Source: Streptomyces bauhiniae
GTDB lineage: Bacteria; Actinomycetota; Actinomycetes; Streptomycetales; Streptomycetaceae
Assembly: GCF_004784475.1 (NCBI RefSeq)
Contig: NZ_SRRT01000006.1
Location: 124,001-188,000, forward strand
Length of the DNA: 64,000 nt
Reading direction: 5' to 3'
In this document: piece by piece, positions 42,494 to 50,338 of the stretch
Position numbering within the stretch: the first letter of the stretch is position 1
Layout of the letters: each line of letters opens with the position of its first letter
Notes under the pieces: model-generated
Told to the model about the DNA's origin: nothing
Databases searched by the model: none
Seen by the model: only the letters and a program-made list of their open reading frames with translations
Program-made: the position numbers and the translations under genes

Positions 42494-42645
42494 CTACTCC
42501 CTACGCCGGCATTACCCGGTAACAGGTTCGGCGGTCGACGCAGCGATTCCCGTCCGCAGATGCTTCCCGGGAACCACGTTCCACGTGAAACATCGCAACG
42601 ACGGAGGTCAGCGCCCTCTCAGCCCGGTGCTCCGAGCTCCCGCGT
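42494..42645 (-). ncRNA. TPP (THI-box) riboswitch of thiC
   Basis: On the minus strand the leader contains the two conserved TPP aptamer halves: a 5' part with CGGAGCACCGGGCTGAGAGG (about 42617-42636) and a 3' part with GAACCTGTTACCGGGTAATG and GCCGGCGTAGGGA (about 42494-42532). The 3' end runs into GGGAG, the probable ribosome site of thiC, giving translational control. The optional stem between the halves is long (about 42533-42610) and carries a parS-like palindrome. Boundaries are approximate. Confidence 0.92.
42578..42591. promoter_or_regulatory. parS-like site, one mismatch, inside the TPP riboswitch
   Basis: GTTCCACGTGAAAC differs from the parS consensus at one base. It lies in the DNA of the variable stem between the two conserved halves of the thiC riboswitch. 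ParB binding is inferred. Confidence 0.65.
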
Positions 42646-42724
42646 GTGCAAAGGTGCCTCCACGCTAGCGCCCTATGTGACGGGATGAACAGTGGGCCTC
42701 CCCCGTTCTTGCAATGATCGGGCA

Positions 42725-44176
42725 GTGACCACGACGCAGCAGCCTCCCTACCCTCCTCCCGGCCCACCCCACCGGCCCGGCTCCGGACCAGGCCCCGGCG
42801 ACGGGGGTGGGCATGGGCACGGCGGCCACGGACACGATGGGCACGGGCACGGTGGACACGGCTCGGGGGGCGGGCACGGCCACTCCCACAGCCACGGCCC
42901 CGCCGCGCCGGTCTCCAAGCATCTGCGGAAGGTCATCGCGGCCATCCTGATCCCGTTCAGCGCGGCCGTCGTGGTCGGTCTGGTGGTGCTCTGGCCCGGA
43001 GGCGCGCCCCCGCACCAGCGCACCGGCGTGGGCTTCGACCGCCAGACGCAGCAGGCCACCGTCACCACGGTGACCTCGGTGAGCTGCCAGGTCGGCGGCG
43101 CGGGCGGGCAGGCCCCCGTCGGCGATCCCTCCGCCACGGGCGGTGCTCCGGCCGCTCAGGAGGACAAGAAGGGCCCCTGCAAGAAGGCCACGGTCCGGGT
43201 CGACACCGGCAAGGACAAGGGCCGCACCTTCACCGAGCTGGTGCAGCCCGACCAGACCCGGCAGTTGCACCAGGGCGACAAGGTCGTGGTCGCCTACGAG
43301 CCCAAGGCACCGAAGGAACTCCAGTACGCGGTCACCGATCTGGACCGCAAGTTCCCCATGGCCCTGCTCGCCGGGATCTTCGCGGTCGCCGTCGTGGTGG
43401 TGGGCCGGCTGCGCGGTGTCATGGCGCTGGTGGCCCTGGCGGTCAGCTTCCTGGTGCTGACCCTGTTCATCCTGCCCGCGGTGCTCCAGGGCTCGAACCC
43501 GCTGCTGGTGGCGGTGGTCGGATCGAGCGCGATCATGCTCATCGCCCTGTACATGTGCCACGGCCTCTCCGCGCGGACCTCCGTGGCGGTGCTCGGCACG
43601 CTGGTCTCGCTGCTGCTGATCGGCGTCCTCGGCTCGCAGTTCATCGGCTGGGCCGCGCTCACCGGCAACACGGACGACAACACCGGCCTGATCCACGGGC
43701 TCTACCCGTCGATCGACATGAGCGGCCTGCTGCTCGCGGGCGTCATCATCGGCTCGCTGGGCGTGCTGGACGATGTGACGGTCACCCAGACCTCGGCGGT
43801 GTGGGAGCTGCACGAGGCCAACCCCTCGATGGGCTGGCGCGGGCTGTACCGGGCGGGCATCCGCATCGGCCGCGATCACATCGCGTCCGTCGTCAACACC
43901 CTGGTCCTCGCCTACGCGGGCGCCGCACTGCCCTTGCTGCTGCTGTTCTCCATCGCGCAGAGCGGGGTGGGCACGGTGGCCACCAGCGAGCTGGTCGCGG
44001 AGGAGATCGTGCGCACGCTGGTCGGCTCGATCGGTCTGGTCGCCTCGGTGCCGGTCACCACCGCGCTCGCCGCCCTGGTCGTCTCGGCGGACCGCCCCGC
44101 GCCCGGTACGGCGGCTCCGGCGGGCGCCCAGCCCGTCGCGGCCACGGGGGGCCGAGGGCGGCGCCGGAAGCGCTGA
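42725..44176 (+). CDS. YibE/F-family membrane protein with His/Gly-rich N-terminus
   Basis: A 483-residue membrane protein. Residues about 30-70 are a dense HGHG/HGSGGGHGHSHSHG-type repeat likely to bind metal ions. A first helix follows (IAAILIPFSAAVVVGLVVL), then an extracytoplasmic domain with two cysteines (SVSCQVGG, GPCKKAT), then about seven helices forming the YibE/F region (VVGRLRGVMALVALAVSFLVL onward). The tail is basic (GGRGRRRKR). The function of YibE/F proteins is unknown. The GTG at 42725 was chosen because the short extension upstream lacks a ribosome site. It is divergent from thiC. Confidence 0.85.
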   Translation: MTTTQQPPYPPPGPPHRPGSGPGPGDGGGHGHGGHGHDGHGHGGHGSGGGHGHSHSHGPAAPVSKHLRKVIAAILIPFSAAVVVGLVVLWPGGAPPHQRTGVGFDRQTQQATVTTVTSVSCQVGGAGGQAPVGDPSATGGAPAAQEDKKGPCKKATVRVDTGKDKGRTFTELVQPDQTRQLHQGDKVVVAYEPKAPKELQYAVTDLDRKFPMALLAGIFAVAVVVVGRLRGVMALVALAVSFLVLTLFILPAVLQGSNPLLVAVVGSSAIMLIALYMCHGLSARTSVAVLGTLVSLLLIGVLGSQFIGWAALTGNTDDNTGLIHGLYPSIDMSGLLLAGVIIGSLGVLDDVTVTQTSAVWELHEANPSMGWRGLYRAGIRIGRDHIASVVNTLVLAYAGAALPLLLLFSIAQSGVGTVATSELVAEEIVRTLVGSIGLVASVPVTTALAALVVSADRPAPGTAAPAGAQPVAATGGRGRRRKR

Positions 44177-44293
44177 GCGGGGGCGCGCGGGCGCCGGCGG
44201 GCGGGGGCGAGCGCCGAACCCATGCAGAAGCGTTTCTTCAAAGGTTCACGGAGACCGGTCGAGCGCTTCTCGGCCCCCCTCGGCCCCGCCGCC

Positions 44294-44731
44294 TCAGCCC
44301 GCGCTCTGCTCCTCGGCCAGGATGCGGCCCAGCGCCTCGTCGAGGTGGGTGTCGAAATCGGCCAGCGCACCCTCCTGCCCGAGCGGCACCAGCTTGTCGG
44401 TGCGGTCGAGGAACGCCACGAGCGGCGGCGTGGAGGAACGGAACAGCGCCTGGTCGCCGCCCACCTGAAGCCGGATCAGCACCTCGCCCAGCACCTCGCA
44501 GTCGACGGGGGAGATGTGCACATCCCCCTCGCCGCACGGCCGGCCGACCCCGTCGATCATCAACTCCCGGCCGAAGACCCAGGTCACCGGGGCGTCACCG
44601 GGCAGATGGAAGGTGAGCCGCACCGCGTAGGGATCACTCGTCTCGTAGCGCAACTCCACCGGAATACGGAAGGAAAGCTCCTCCGAGACGAGAAAGCTCA
44701 TCATGACTTCTGCCTGTACGGACTCGCGCAT
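44294..44731 (-). CDS. ssgA: SsgA, sporulation-specific cell division activator
   Basis: A 145-residue SALP-family protein. The N-terminus MRESVQAEVMMSFLVSEELS and the tail DKLVPLGQEGALADFDTHLDEALGRIL match SsgA as I know it. SsgA localises to future septum sites and activates sporulation-specific division by positioning SsgB and hence FtsZ (known of S. coelicolor). It lies 97 bases downstream of ssgR on the same strand, the standard arrangement, and in that organism ssgA transcription depends on SsgR. The ATG at 44731 has GGGGTAGG upstream. Confidence 0.96.
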   Translation of the reverse strand: MRESVQAEVMMSFLVSEELSFRIPVELRYETSDPYAVRLTFHLPGDAPVTWVFGRELMIDGVGRPCGEGDVHISPVDCEVLGEVLIRLQVGGDQALFRSSTPPLVAFLDRTDKLVPLGQEGALADFDTHLDEALGRILAEEQSAG

Positions 44732-44828
44732 CGCCTACCCCGTCATAAGACATCGACTGGCCGGGTTTAATCCCTGACTGGGGTCAAATCTAGCTGAACG
44801 TGCATGGCAGATCACAAGGAGTGAGTTT

Positions 44829-45686
44829 TCAGATGCTGATAGAGAGCGCCAGCGCACCCATGTGACGGCCCATTTCTGTCTGCAACCTCCTTGTCATGCA
44901 CGGGAGTTGATCCGCCTGATGGGCTGGGAGCGAAATCGCCATCGTTGCGGCTGTTGTACCGACAGTGATCGGCACCGCCGCACAGACCGCGCCAAGGGCG
45001 TACTCCTGCCGCTCCACCACCGGTTCCATGCGCCGAGTCCTGGCCAGCCGCCTGAGCAGGGCATCGTTGTCGCGGACCGTGTACGGGGTGAGGGAGCGCA
45101 CCGGGTAGCGCGCGAGGTGGTCCCGGCGGGCGTCGTCGTCCAGTTGGGAGAGCAGGCACTTCCCCACGGCGTGGGCGTGTCCCGTCTCGCGGAAGTCGGC
45201 CCACTCCGCGACCGCCGGCGTCTCCCGCGAGTCGGCCACGCACATGACCTCGATCTCACCGTCCCGGTACATCGCGTAGTACACCGGGGCGCCGATCCGA
45301 TCACGCCAGTGCGCGAGGGTGTCGGCCACCGTGCTGCGACGTTTCTGCTGCGCTCCGCTGCTACTGAGCCGGTCCGCCGCGTCGCCGAGGAAGAACCGCC
45401 CCTTGTCCCGGCGCAGATAGCCCTCGTGCACCAGGGTGCGCAGCAGGTGGTACGCCGTGGGGAGCGCGAGGCCCGTCTCGCGGGCCAGTTGCTTGGCGGG
45501 GGCGCCGTACTCGTGGGCGGCGACCGTCTCCAGCAGACGCATCGCGCGCTGGACGGACCCGATGAGGGTCGCGGAGTGCTTGTCGGGGGCGGTGGCAGCG
45601 GGGGGCCGCTGCATCGGGGGCGCGCAGGACCGCGCCGGAGCCGGGGGTGCGTGGGGTCCTGCCGGGGCGGTGTCGACCGTGGCCAA
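44829..45686 (-). CDS. ssgR: SsgR, IclR-family activator of ssgA
   Basis: A 285-residue IclR-type regulator. The N-terminal 38 residues are Ala/Pro-rich. The winged helix lies at about 40-105 (GSVQRAMRLLETVAAHEYGAPAKQLARETGLALPTAYHLLRTL). The IclR effector domain follows (about 125-280). It starts at TTG 45686, with GGGAG seven bases upstream. It is directly upstream of ssgA, which identifies it as SsgR, the activator needed for ssgA expression and sporulation. Its ligand is unknown. Confidence 0.94.
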   Translation of the reverse strand: MATVDTAPAGPHAPPAPARSCAPPMQRPPAATAPDKHSATLIGSVQRAMRLLETVAAHEYGAPAKQLARETGLALPTAYHLLRTLVHEGYLRRDKGRFFLGDAADRLSSSGAQQKRRSTVADTLAHWRDRIGAPVYYAMYRDGEIEVMCVADSRETPAVAEWADFRETGHAHAVGKCLLSQLDDDARRDHLARYPVRSLTPYTVRDNDALLRRLARTRRMEPVVERQEYALGAVCAAVPITVGTTAATMAISLPAHQADQLPCMTRRLQTEMGRHMGALALSISI

Positions 45687-45900
45687 GGATTTACTCCCGA
45701 AGCGCGGAGGGGGGCGGCCCGTGCGGGGTGGACACGGGTGGGGTGCGTGCCGCCCGTGGGGTTCGGGGCCCCACGGGAGTTCCGGACTCTAACCGTCCAC
45801 CACCGCGCGCGGACGCCCTGCCGGGGAAACTTCCCTCCCCCGAGGGAACCGGCGTTCCGTGTTACCGCCCCGAGTCACCGGGCCCCGGCGCCCCCGCGCG

Positions 45901-46113
45901 TCACCAGTCGCTGCGCGAGGAGGAGCCCGCCGTGAACTTCCGCACCACGTAGATGAGTCCGCCGACCAGGGCGACGAAGAGCAGCAGCTTGAAGAGCAGC
46001 CCGATCAGGAAGCCGACCACGGTCGCTATCAGGCCGCCGAACACCACCAGCGCGATGACCGGCACCGCGACCCACTTCACCCACCACGGCAAGCCCGTGA
46101 AGATCTCTCGCAT
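45901..46113 (-). CDS. DUF5326-like small membrane protein
   Basis: A 70-residue protein made of two hydrophobic segments (VAVPVIALVVFGGLIATVVGF and LLFKLLLFVALVGGLIYVV) with a short Ser/Arg-rich tail. It opens MREIFTGLPWWVKW. Such small two-helix proteins are conserved in Streptomyces as DUF5326 with no known role. The 214-base gap on its right toward ssgR has no clear gene. Codon bias supports it as a real gene. Confidence 0.8.
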   Translation of the reverse strand: MREIFTGLPWWVKWVAVPVIALVVFGGLIATVVGFLIGLLFKLLLFVALVGGLIYVVRKFTAGSSSRSDW

Positions 46114-46243
46114 CGCCTTGTCCTTTGCGCTAGCGGTTCTTGATGTCCCGCTTCGATGCTAGGGCCGGCGAGGGCCTCCGTGGGGGTCTCGCACCCCTTG
46201 TCGTCCCCTGATCCATCCCCTAGGGAACCCTGAGATCCGACCC

Positions 46244-46561
46244 TCACCCCTCGGGGGGAGAGAACACCACCAGGACCCGCAGATCCTCGCTGATGTGGTG
46301 GAACTTGTGGGACACCCCCGCGGGCACATAGACCACACTGCCCCGCGCGACCTCGGTGGTCTCCAGTCCGACCGAGACCGAGGCCCGGCCACTGACCACG
46401 AAGTACACCTCGTCCTGGGGGTGGGGGTTCTGGGGGTCGTGGGAGCCGGCGTCGAGCGCGTACAGGCCGACCGACATGTTCCGCTCCCGCAGGAACTGGA
46501 GGTAGGCGCCGTCGTTCGCGGCGCGCTCCGCCTCAAGATCGTCCAGCCGGAATACCTTCAT
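46244..46561 (-). CDS. Cupin-domain protein
   Basis: A 105-residue single-domain cupin. The metal motif is HDPQNPHPQDEVYFVVSG and the second motif is VPAGVSHKFHH. It may be an isomerase or dioxygenase-like protein or a small sensor; substrate unknown. The ATG at 46561 gives a compact protein; the longer open frame adds basic residues not typical of cupins. It is divergent from the holin-like gene, with a 60-base gap. Confidence 0.85.
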   Translation of the reverse strand: MKVFRLDDLEAERAANDGAYLQFLRERNMSVGLYALDAGSHDPQNPHPQDEVYFVVSGRASVSVGLETTEVARGSVVYVPAGVSHKFHHISEDLRVLVVFSPPEG

Positions 46562-46621
46562 CGCCGTTCGTCCGCCCTTGCCGCGCCGCCACTCTGATTC
46601 TGGTCTGCAACGATCAGACAC

Positions 46622-46999
46622 ATGAAGAATCTCCTAGTCAAGACGATCGCCAACGCGGGCGCCCTCGCGGTCGCCGTGTGGCTCCTCGACAAGATCACCC
46701 TCACCGGTGGCAGCACGGGTGAGAAGGCCGGCACGCTGATCGTGGTGGCGCTGGTCTTCGGGCTGGTGAACCTTCTGGTCAAGCCGGTGGTGAAGGTGCT
46801 CACCTTCCCGCTGTTCATCCTGACCCTCGGCCTGATCACCCTGATCGTCAACGCGCTGATGCTGCTGCTGACCTCGTGGGTGTGCGGGCAGCTCAATCTC
46901 AGTTTCCACGTGGAGGGGTTCTGGACGGCCGTGCTCGGCGGTCTGATCATCTCCATCGTCTCCTGGGCGCTGAACCTCGTCCTGCCCGACGAGGACTGA
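46622..46999 (+). CDS. Phage-holin-family (YvlD-like) membrane protein
   Basis: A 125-residue protein with four hydrophobic segments: LVKTIANAGALAVAVWLL, AGTLIVVALVFGLVNLLV, LTFPLFILTLGLITLIVNALMLLLTSWV and VLGGLIISIVSWALNLVL. This matches the phage_holin_4_2/YvlD family found on many chromosomes, for which lysis function is not shown. It precedes ptpA by 7 bases and is probably co-transcribed with ptpA and the cystathionine gamma-lyase gene. Confidence 0.9.
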   Translation: MKNLLVKTIANAGALAVAVWLLDKITLTGGSTGEKAGTLIVVALVFGLVNLLVKPVVKVLTFPLFILTLGLITLIVNALMLLLTSWVCGQLNLSFHVEGFWTAVLGGLIISIVSWALNLVLPDED

Positions 47000-47006
47000 T
47001 CCGGTC

Positions 47007-47498
47007 ATGGTCTACCGCGTCTGCTTCGTGTGCACCGGCAACATCTGCCGCTCCCCGATGGCCGAGTCGGTCTTCCGGGCGCGCGTCGCCGAGGCCGGGC
47101 TCGACGGCCTGATCCAGACCGACAGCGCCGGCACCGGCGGCTGGCACGAGGGCGACCCCGCCGACCCGCGCACCGTCTCGGTCCTCGACGAGCACGGCTA
47201 CGGCACCGAGCACATCGCGCGGCAGTTCCAGCCGTCCTGGTTCGGCCGGCTCGACCTCGTGATCGCCCTGGACACCGGCCATCTCAAGGCTCTGCGCCGC
47301 CTCGCCCCCACCGAGGAGGACGCCCGCAAGGTGCGCCTGCTGCGCTCGTACGACCCGTCGGCCGGCGCCGACCTCGAGGTACCGGACCCTTATTACGGGG
47401 GCCGCGACGGCTTCGAGGAGTGCCTTGAGATGGTGGAGGCGGCGAGCGCCGGTCTGCTCGACTCCGTACGCGAACATCTGGAGGAACGGCCCGTATGA
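47007..47498 (+). CDS. ptpA: Low-molecular-weight protein tyrosine phosphatase
   Basis: A 163-residue LMW-PTP. The P-loop CTGNICRS (Cys9 nucleophile, Arg15) and the general-acid loop DPYYGG near residue 128 are complete. In S. coelicolor PtpA affects sulfur/secondary metabolism and antibiotic production (known). It overlaps the start of the cystathionine gamma-lyase gene by four bases (ATGA), so the two are translationally coupled; a link to sulfur amino acid metabolism is suggestive. Confidence 0.95.
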   Translation: MVYRVCFVCTGNICRSPMAESVFRARVAEAGLDGLIQTDSAGTGGWHEGDPADPRTVSVLDEHGYGTEHIARQFQPSWFGRLDLVIALDTGHLKALRRLAPTEEDARKVRLLRSYDPSAGADLEVPDPYYGGRDGFEECLEMVEAASAGLLDSVREHLEERPV

Positions 47499-48652
47499 AC
47501 GACACTGCCGCGCACCCGGACTCCCCCGGCGACGGCACCCGCGCCGTCCGCGCCGGTCTTCCCGAGCCGGTGAAGCACGAGCCGACCCTGCCGGGGCCGG
47601 TCTTCGCCGCGCACTTCCACCTGCCCGGCGACGTGAGCGGTCCGTACTCCTACGGCCGCGACGGCAACCCCACCTGGACCCTGCTGGAGCGGGCCATCGG
47701 CGAGCTGGAGGCGCCCGGCGCCGACGACGCCGAGACGCTGGTGTTCGCCTCCGGCATGGCGGCGATCTCCGCCGTGCTCTTCTCCCAGCTCAAGACCGGT
47801 GACACCGTCGTGCTGCCCTCGGACGGCTACCAGGCGCTGCCCCTGGCGCGGGCCCAGCTCGAGGCGTTCGGCATCGAGGTGCGCACCGCGCCCACCGGCG
47901 GCGACGCCCAGCTCGACGCGCTCGACGGGGCGAAGCTGCTGTGGATCGAGTCGCCGTCCAACCCGGGGCTCGACGTGTGCGACATCCGTCGGCTGGTGAA
48001 GGAGGCGCACGCTCGCGGGGCGCTGGTGGCTGTGGACAACACCCTCGCCACGCCGCTCGGGCAGCGTCCGCTGGAGCTGGGCGCCGACTTCGCCGTGGCC
48101 AGCGGCACCAAGCAGCTCAGCGGGCACGGCGACGTGCTGCTGGGGTACGTCGTCGGCCGCGCGGGCGAGCCGATGGACGCGGTGCGCCGCTGGCGGAAGA
48201 TCGTCGGGGCGATCCCCGGCCCGATGGAGGCGTGGCTCGCCCACCGCTCGATCGCCACGCTCCCGCTCCGCGTCGACCGGCAGAACGCCACGGCGCTCGC
48301 GGTGGCCGAGGCGCTGCGCGGCCGTCCCGAGGTCTCCGATCTGCGGTATCCGGGGCTGCCCGACGACCCGTCGCACGAGGTCGCCGCGCGGCAGATGCGC
48401 CGCTTCGGCTGCGTGGTCTCCTTCACACTGCCCACGCGCGAACGCGCCGAGCGGTTCCTGGAGGCGTTGCGGCTGGTGGAGGACGCGACGAGTTTCGGCG
48501 GGGTGCGCTCCACGGCGGAGCGGCGCGGCCGCTGGGGCGGCGATGCGGTGCCGGACGGGTTCATCCGTATGTCGGTCGGGGCCGAGGACGCCGAGGACCT
48601 GGTGGCGGACGTGCTGCGGGCTCTGGAGAAGTCCGCCGAGTCCGCCGGCTGA
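47495..48652 (+). CDS. Cystathionine gamma-lyase/related PLP enzyme
   Basis: A 385-residue Cys/Met-metabolism PLP enzyme. The PLP lysine is in SGTKQLSGHGDVLLGY; SGMAAISAVLF and VAVDNTLATPLGQRPLELGAD are family blocks; TSFGGVRSTAERR lies near the C-terminus. Cystathionine gamma-lyase makes cysteine in reverse transsulfuration. Cystathionine gamma-synthase and homologues share these motifs, so exact activity is inferred. It is coupled to ptpA and followed by a strong terminator. Confidence 0.9.
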   Translation: MNDTAAHPDSPGDGTRAVRAGLPEPVKHEPTLPGPVFAAHFHLPGDVSGPYSYGRDGNPTWTLLERAIGELEAPGADDAETLVFASGMAAISAVLFSQLKTGDTVVLPSDGYQALPLARAQLEAFGIEVRTAPTGGDAQLDALDGAKLLWIESPSNPGLDVCDIRRLVKEAHARGALVAVDNTLATPLGQRPLELGADFAVASGTKQLSGHGDVLLGYVVGRAGEPMDAVRRWRKIVGAIPGPMEAWLAHRSIATLPLRVDRQNATALAVAEALRGRPEVSDLRYPGLPDDPSHEVAARQMRRFGCVVSFTLPTRERAERFLEALRLVEDATSFGGVRSTAERRGRWGGDAVPDGFIRMSVGAEDAEDLVADVLRALEKSAESAG

Positions 48653-48661
48653 GAGCGGTGC

Positions 48662-48700
48662 GGACGGTCCGAGCCTCCCCCCTCGTGGCTCGGACCGTCC
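48662..48700 (+). terminator. Terminator after cystathionine gamma-lyase gene
   Basis: GGACGGTCCGAGCC (48662-48675) pairs perfectly with GGCTCGGACCGTCC (48687-48700), 14 bp, ten bases after the stop codon. Confidence 0.85.
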
Positions 48701-48779
48701 CCGGTTCCGCGCGCGAAGAACCGCGCGCACAAGGCTAGTTGACTCTGCGTCAGTGTCCAATCACGGTAACGACAGAGAC

Positions 48780-48797
48780 CTATCGACTTATTTATAG
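48780..48797 (+). promoter_or_regulatory. Candidate LysR-type site upstream of LysR gene
   Basis: CTAT (48780-48783) and ATAG (48794-48797) flank an AT-rich centre (CTTATTT), unusual in this GC-rich DNA, 49 bases before the LysR start. This dyad could be the autoregulatory T-N11-A-like site of the regulator. Evidence is motif only. Confidence 0.35.
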
Positions 48798-48845
48798 TTG
48801 GGGCCTGCCCGGCCTGCCCGAGGAGGCAGGGAAAGGGGACCCCGC

Positions 48846-49751
48846 ATGGACCTGGCCCTGCTGCGGACCTTCGTCACCGTGCACCGGGCCGGTTCCTTCA
48901 CTCGCGCCGCCGCGCTGCTGGGCCTCTCCCAGCCCGCCGTCACCTCCCAGATCCGCACGCTGGAACGCCAGCTCGGCCGCCCCCTCTTCCTGCGGCAGGC
49001 GCGCGGGGTGACCCCCACGACCATCGGCGACGAACTGGCCCACAAGGCCGCACCTCATCTCGACGCCCTGGTGGAGATAGCCGAGAGCGGCCTGGACGAC
49101 GAGTCCTCGCTGCGCACCCTGCATCTGGCCGGACCTCCGGAGTTCACCACCGAGCGCGCCCTGCCCGCCCTGACGGAGCTGACCGGCGCCGACGGCCAGG
49201 GCTTCGCCCTCCGCGCCTCCTTCGGCACGGCGGAGGAGGTCCTGGAAGGGCTGGCGGCGGGCCATCACGAGCTGGCCATCAGTACGCTCCGCCCGCGCGG
49301 TGCCCTGCTGAGTGCCAGCCCGCTCTGCGACGAGGAGCATGTGCTGGTCGCTGCGCCGCGCTGGGCCGAGCGGATCGGGCCGGACGCGCTGCGGCGGACG
49401 GGGGCGGCCGCACTGAAGAACCTGCCCGTGGTCGAGGTCCACGAGTCGCTGCCCTTCGTCTCGCGCTACTGGGCCTCCGTGTTCGACACGCGTCCGGGGG
49501 CGTCGGGGACGGTCATCGTGCCGGACCTGCGCGCGGTGCTGGCCTGTGCTGCCTCGGGGGCGGGGCTCGCGGTGCTGCCCCGGTATCTGTGCGCCGCCGC
49601 GCTCGACCGGGCCGAGGTGGTCCTGCTGCACGACCCTGCCGTGCCGCCGCTGCGGACCTACTTCCTGGTGGTGCGCACCGGCTCACTGGCGCTGCCGCAT
49701 GTCGCGCGGGCGCACGAGTGGCTTCAGCGGGCCGCCTCGCGGTGGTGCTGA
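48846..49751 (+). CDS. LysR-family transcriptional regulator
   Basis: A 301-residue LTTR. The winged helix is at the N-terminus (LLRTFVTVHRAGSFTRAAALLG, then LSQPAVTSQIRTLERQLG). The effector domain covers about 90-295. Its target cannot be told: it is not divergent from another gene, as many LTTRs are, and lies between the terminated cystathionine lyase gene and a Nudix gene. The ATG at 48846 gives the canonical MDLALLRTF start; AAAGGGGA lies at about 48831-48838. Confidence 0.9.
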   Translation: MDLALLRTFVTVHRAGSFTRAAALLGLSQPAVTSQIRTLERQLGRPLFLRQARGVTPTTIGDELAHKAAPHLDALVEIAESGLDDESSLRTLHLAGPPEFTTERALPALTELTGADGQGFALRASFGTAEEVLEGLAAGHHELAISTLRPRGALLSASPLCDEEHVLVAAPRWAERIGPDALRRTGAAALKNLPVVEVHESLPFVSRYWASVFDTRPGASGTVIVPDLRAVLACAASGAGLAVLPRYLCAAALDRAEVVLLHDPAVPPLRTYFLVVRTGSLALPHVARAHEWLQRAASRWC

Positions 49752-49805
49752 GCGGGCATTCCTCCGCGAATGCCTCCCCGTGGTGAGGCCGGGGTCGCCC
49801 GCGAT

Positions 49806-49819
49806 GTTTCACGTGGAAC
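49806..49819. promoter_or_regulatory. parS-like site, one mismatch, before Nudix gene
   Basis: GTTTCACGTGGAAC differs from the parS consensus at one base. It is intergenic, 21 bases upstream of the Nudix gene ATG, and may overlap its promoter. ParB binding is inferred. Confidence 0.65.
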
Positions 49820-49840
49820 CGGCCGGGCCACATTGTTCCC

Positions 49841-50323
49841 ATGACCGTCCGACCCGTGGTCAAGCGCACCGCCCGTGCCGTTCTGCTGGACGGTGACGAC
49901 CTGATCCTGATCAAGCGCACCAAGCCCGGCGTCGATCCCTACTGGGTCACCCCCGGTGGCGGGGTCGAGCCCGAGGACCCGACCGTCGTCGACGCCCTGC
50001 ATCGCGAGGTGTACGAGGAACTCGGCGCCAAGATCTCCGACGTCGTGCCCTGCTTCGTGGATACCGTGGAACACATCGGCGAGGACGGCGGCGCGACCGG
50101 CGTGAAGGTCCAGCACTTCTTCGTCTGCCGCCTGGAGTCCATGGACCTCTCGCTCCGTCATGGCCCCGAAGTGGAGGAGCCGGCCGGGGAGTACGACATC
50201 GTCCGCATCCCGTTCAACCGGGTCGGCATCGCCTCCGTGCACCTCGTCCCGCTGTCGCTGCGGCACTATCTGGACGGCAACATCGAGGGCGTCCGCGCGA
50301 TGCACGCCCCCGACCTCGGCTGA
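49841..50323 (+). CDS. Nudix hydrolase
   Basis: A 160-residue Nudix protein. The Nudix box runs from about residue 40 as GGGVEPEDPTVVDALHREVYEELGA, with the REVYEELG core (Arg55, Glu56, Glu59, Glu60) intact. Such enzymes hydrolyse nucleoside diphosphate derivatives; the substrate is not predictable. There is no clear Shine-Dalgarno sequence ahead of ATG 49841, and a parS-like site lies just upstream. It is convergent with the flavohaemoglobin-like gene (15-base gap). Confidence 0.93.
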   Translation: MTVRPVVKRTARAVLLDGDDLILIKRTKPGVDPYWVTPGGGVEPEDPTVVDALHREVYEELGAKISDVVPCFVDTVEHIGEDGGATGVKVQHFFVCRLESMDLSLRHGPEVEEPAGEYDIVRIPFNRVGIASVHLVPLSLRHYLDGNIEGVRAMHAPDLG

Positions 50324-50338
50324 CCGGACCCTGGCGGC

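Noticed and set aside
42800..42905. Repetitive GGGCACGG-like tract as a DNA repeat
   Set aside because: It encodes the His/Gly-rich N-terminus of the YibE/F protein and stays in frame.
46622..46999. Prophage remnant based on holin-family protein
   Set aside because: The family is common on bacterial chromosomes and no other phage gene is near.
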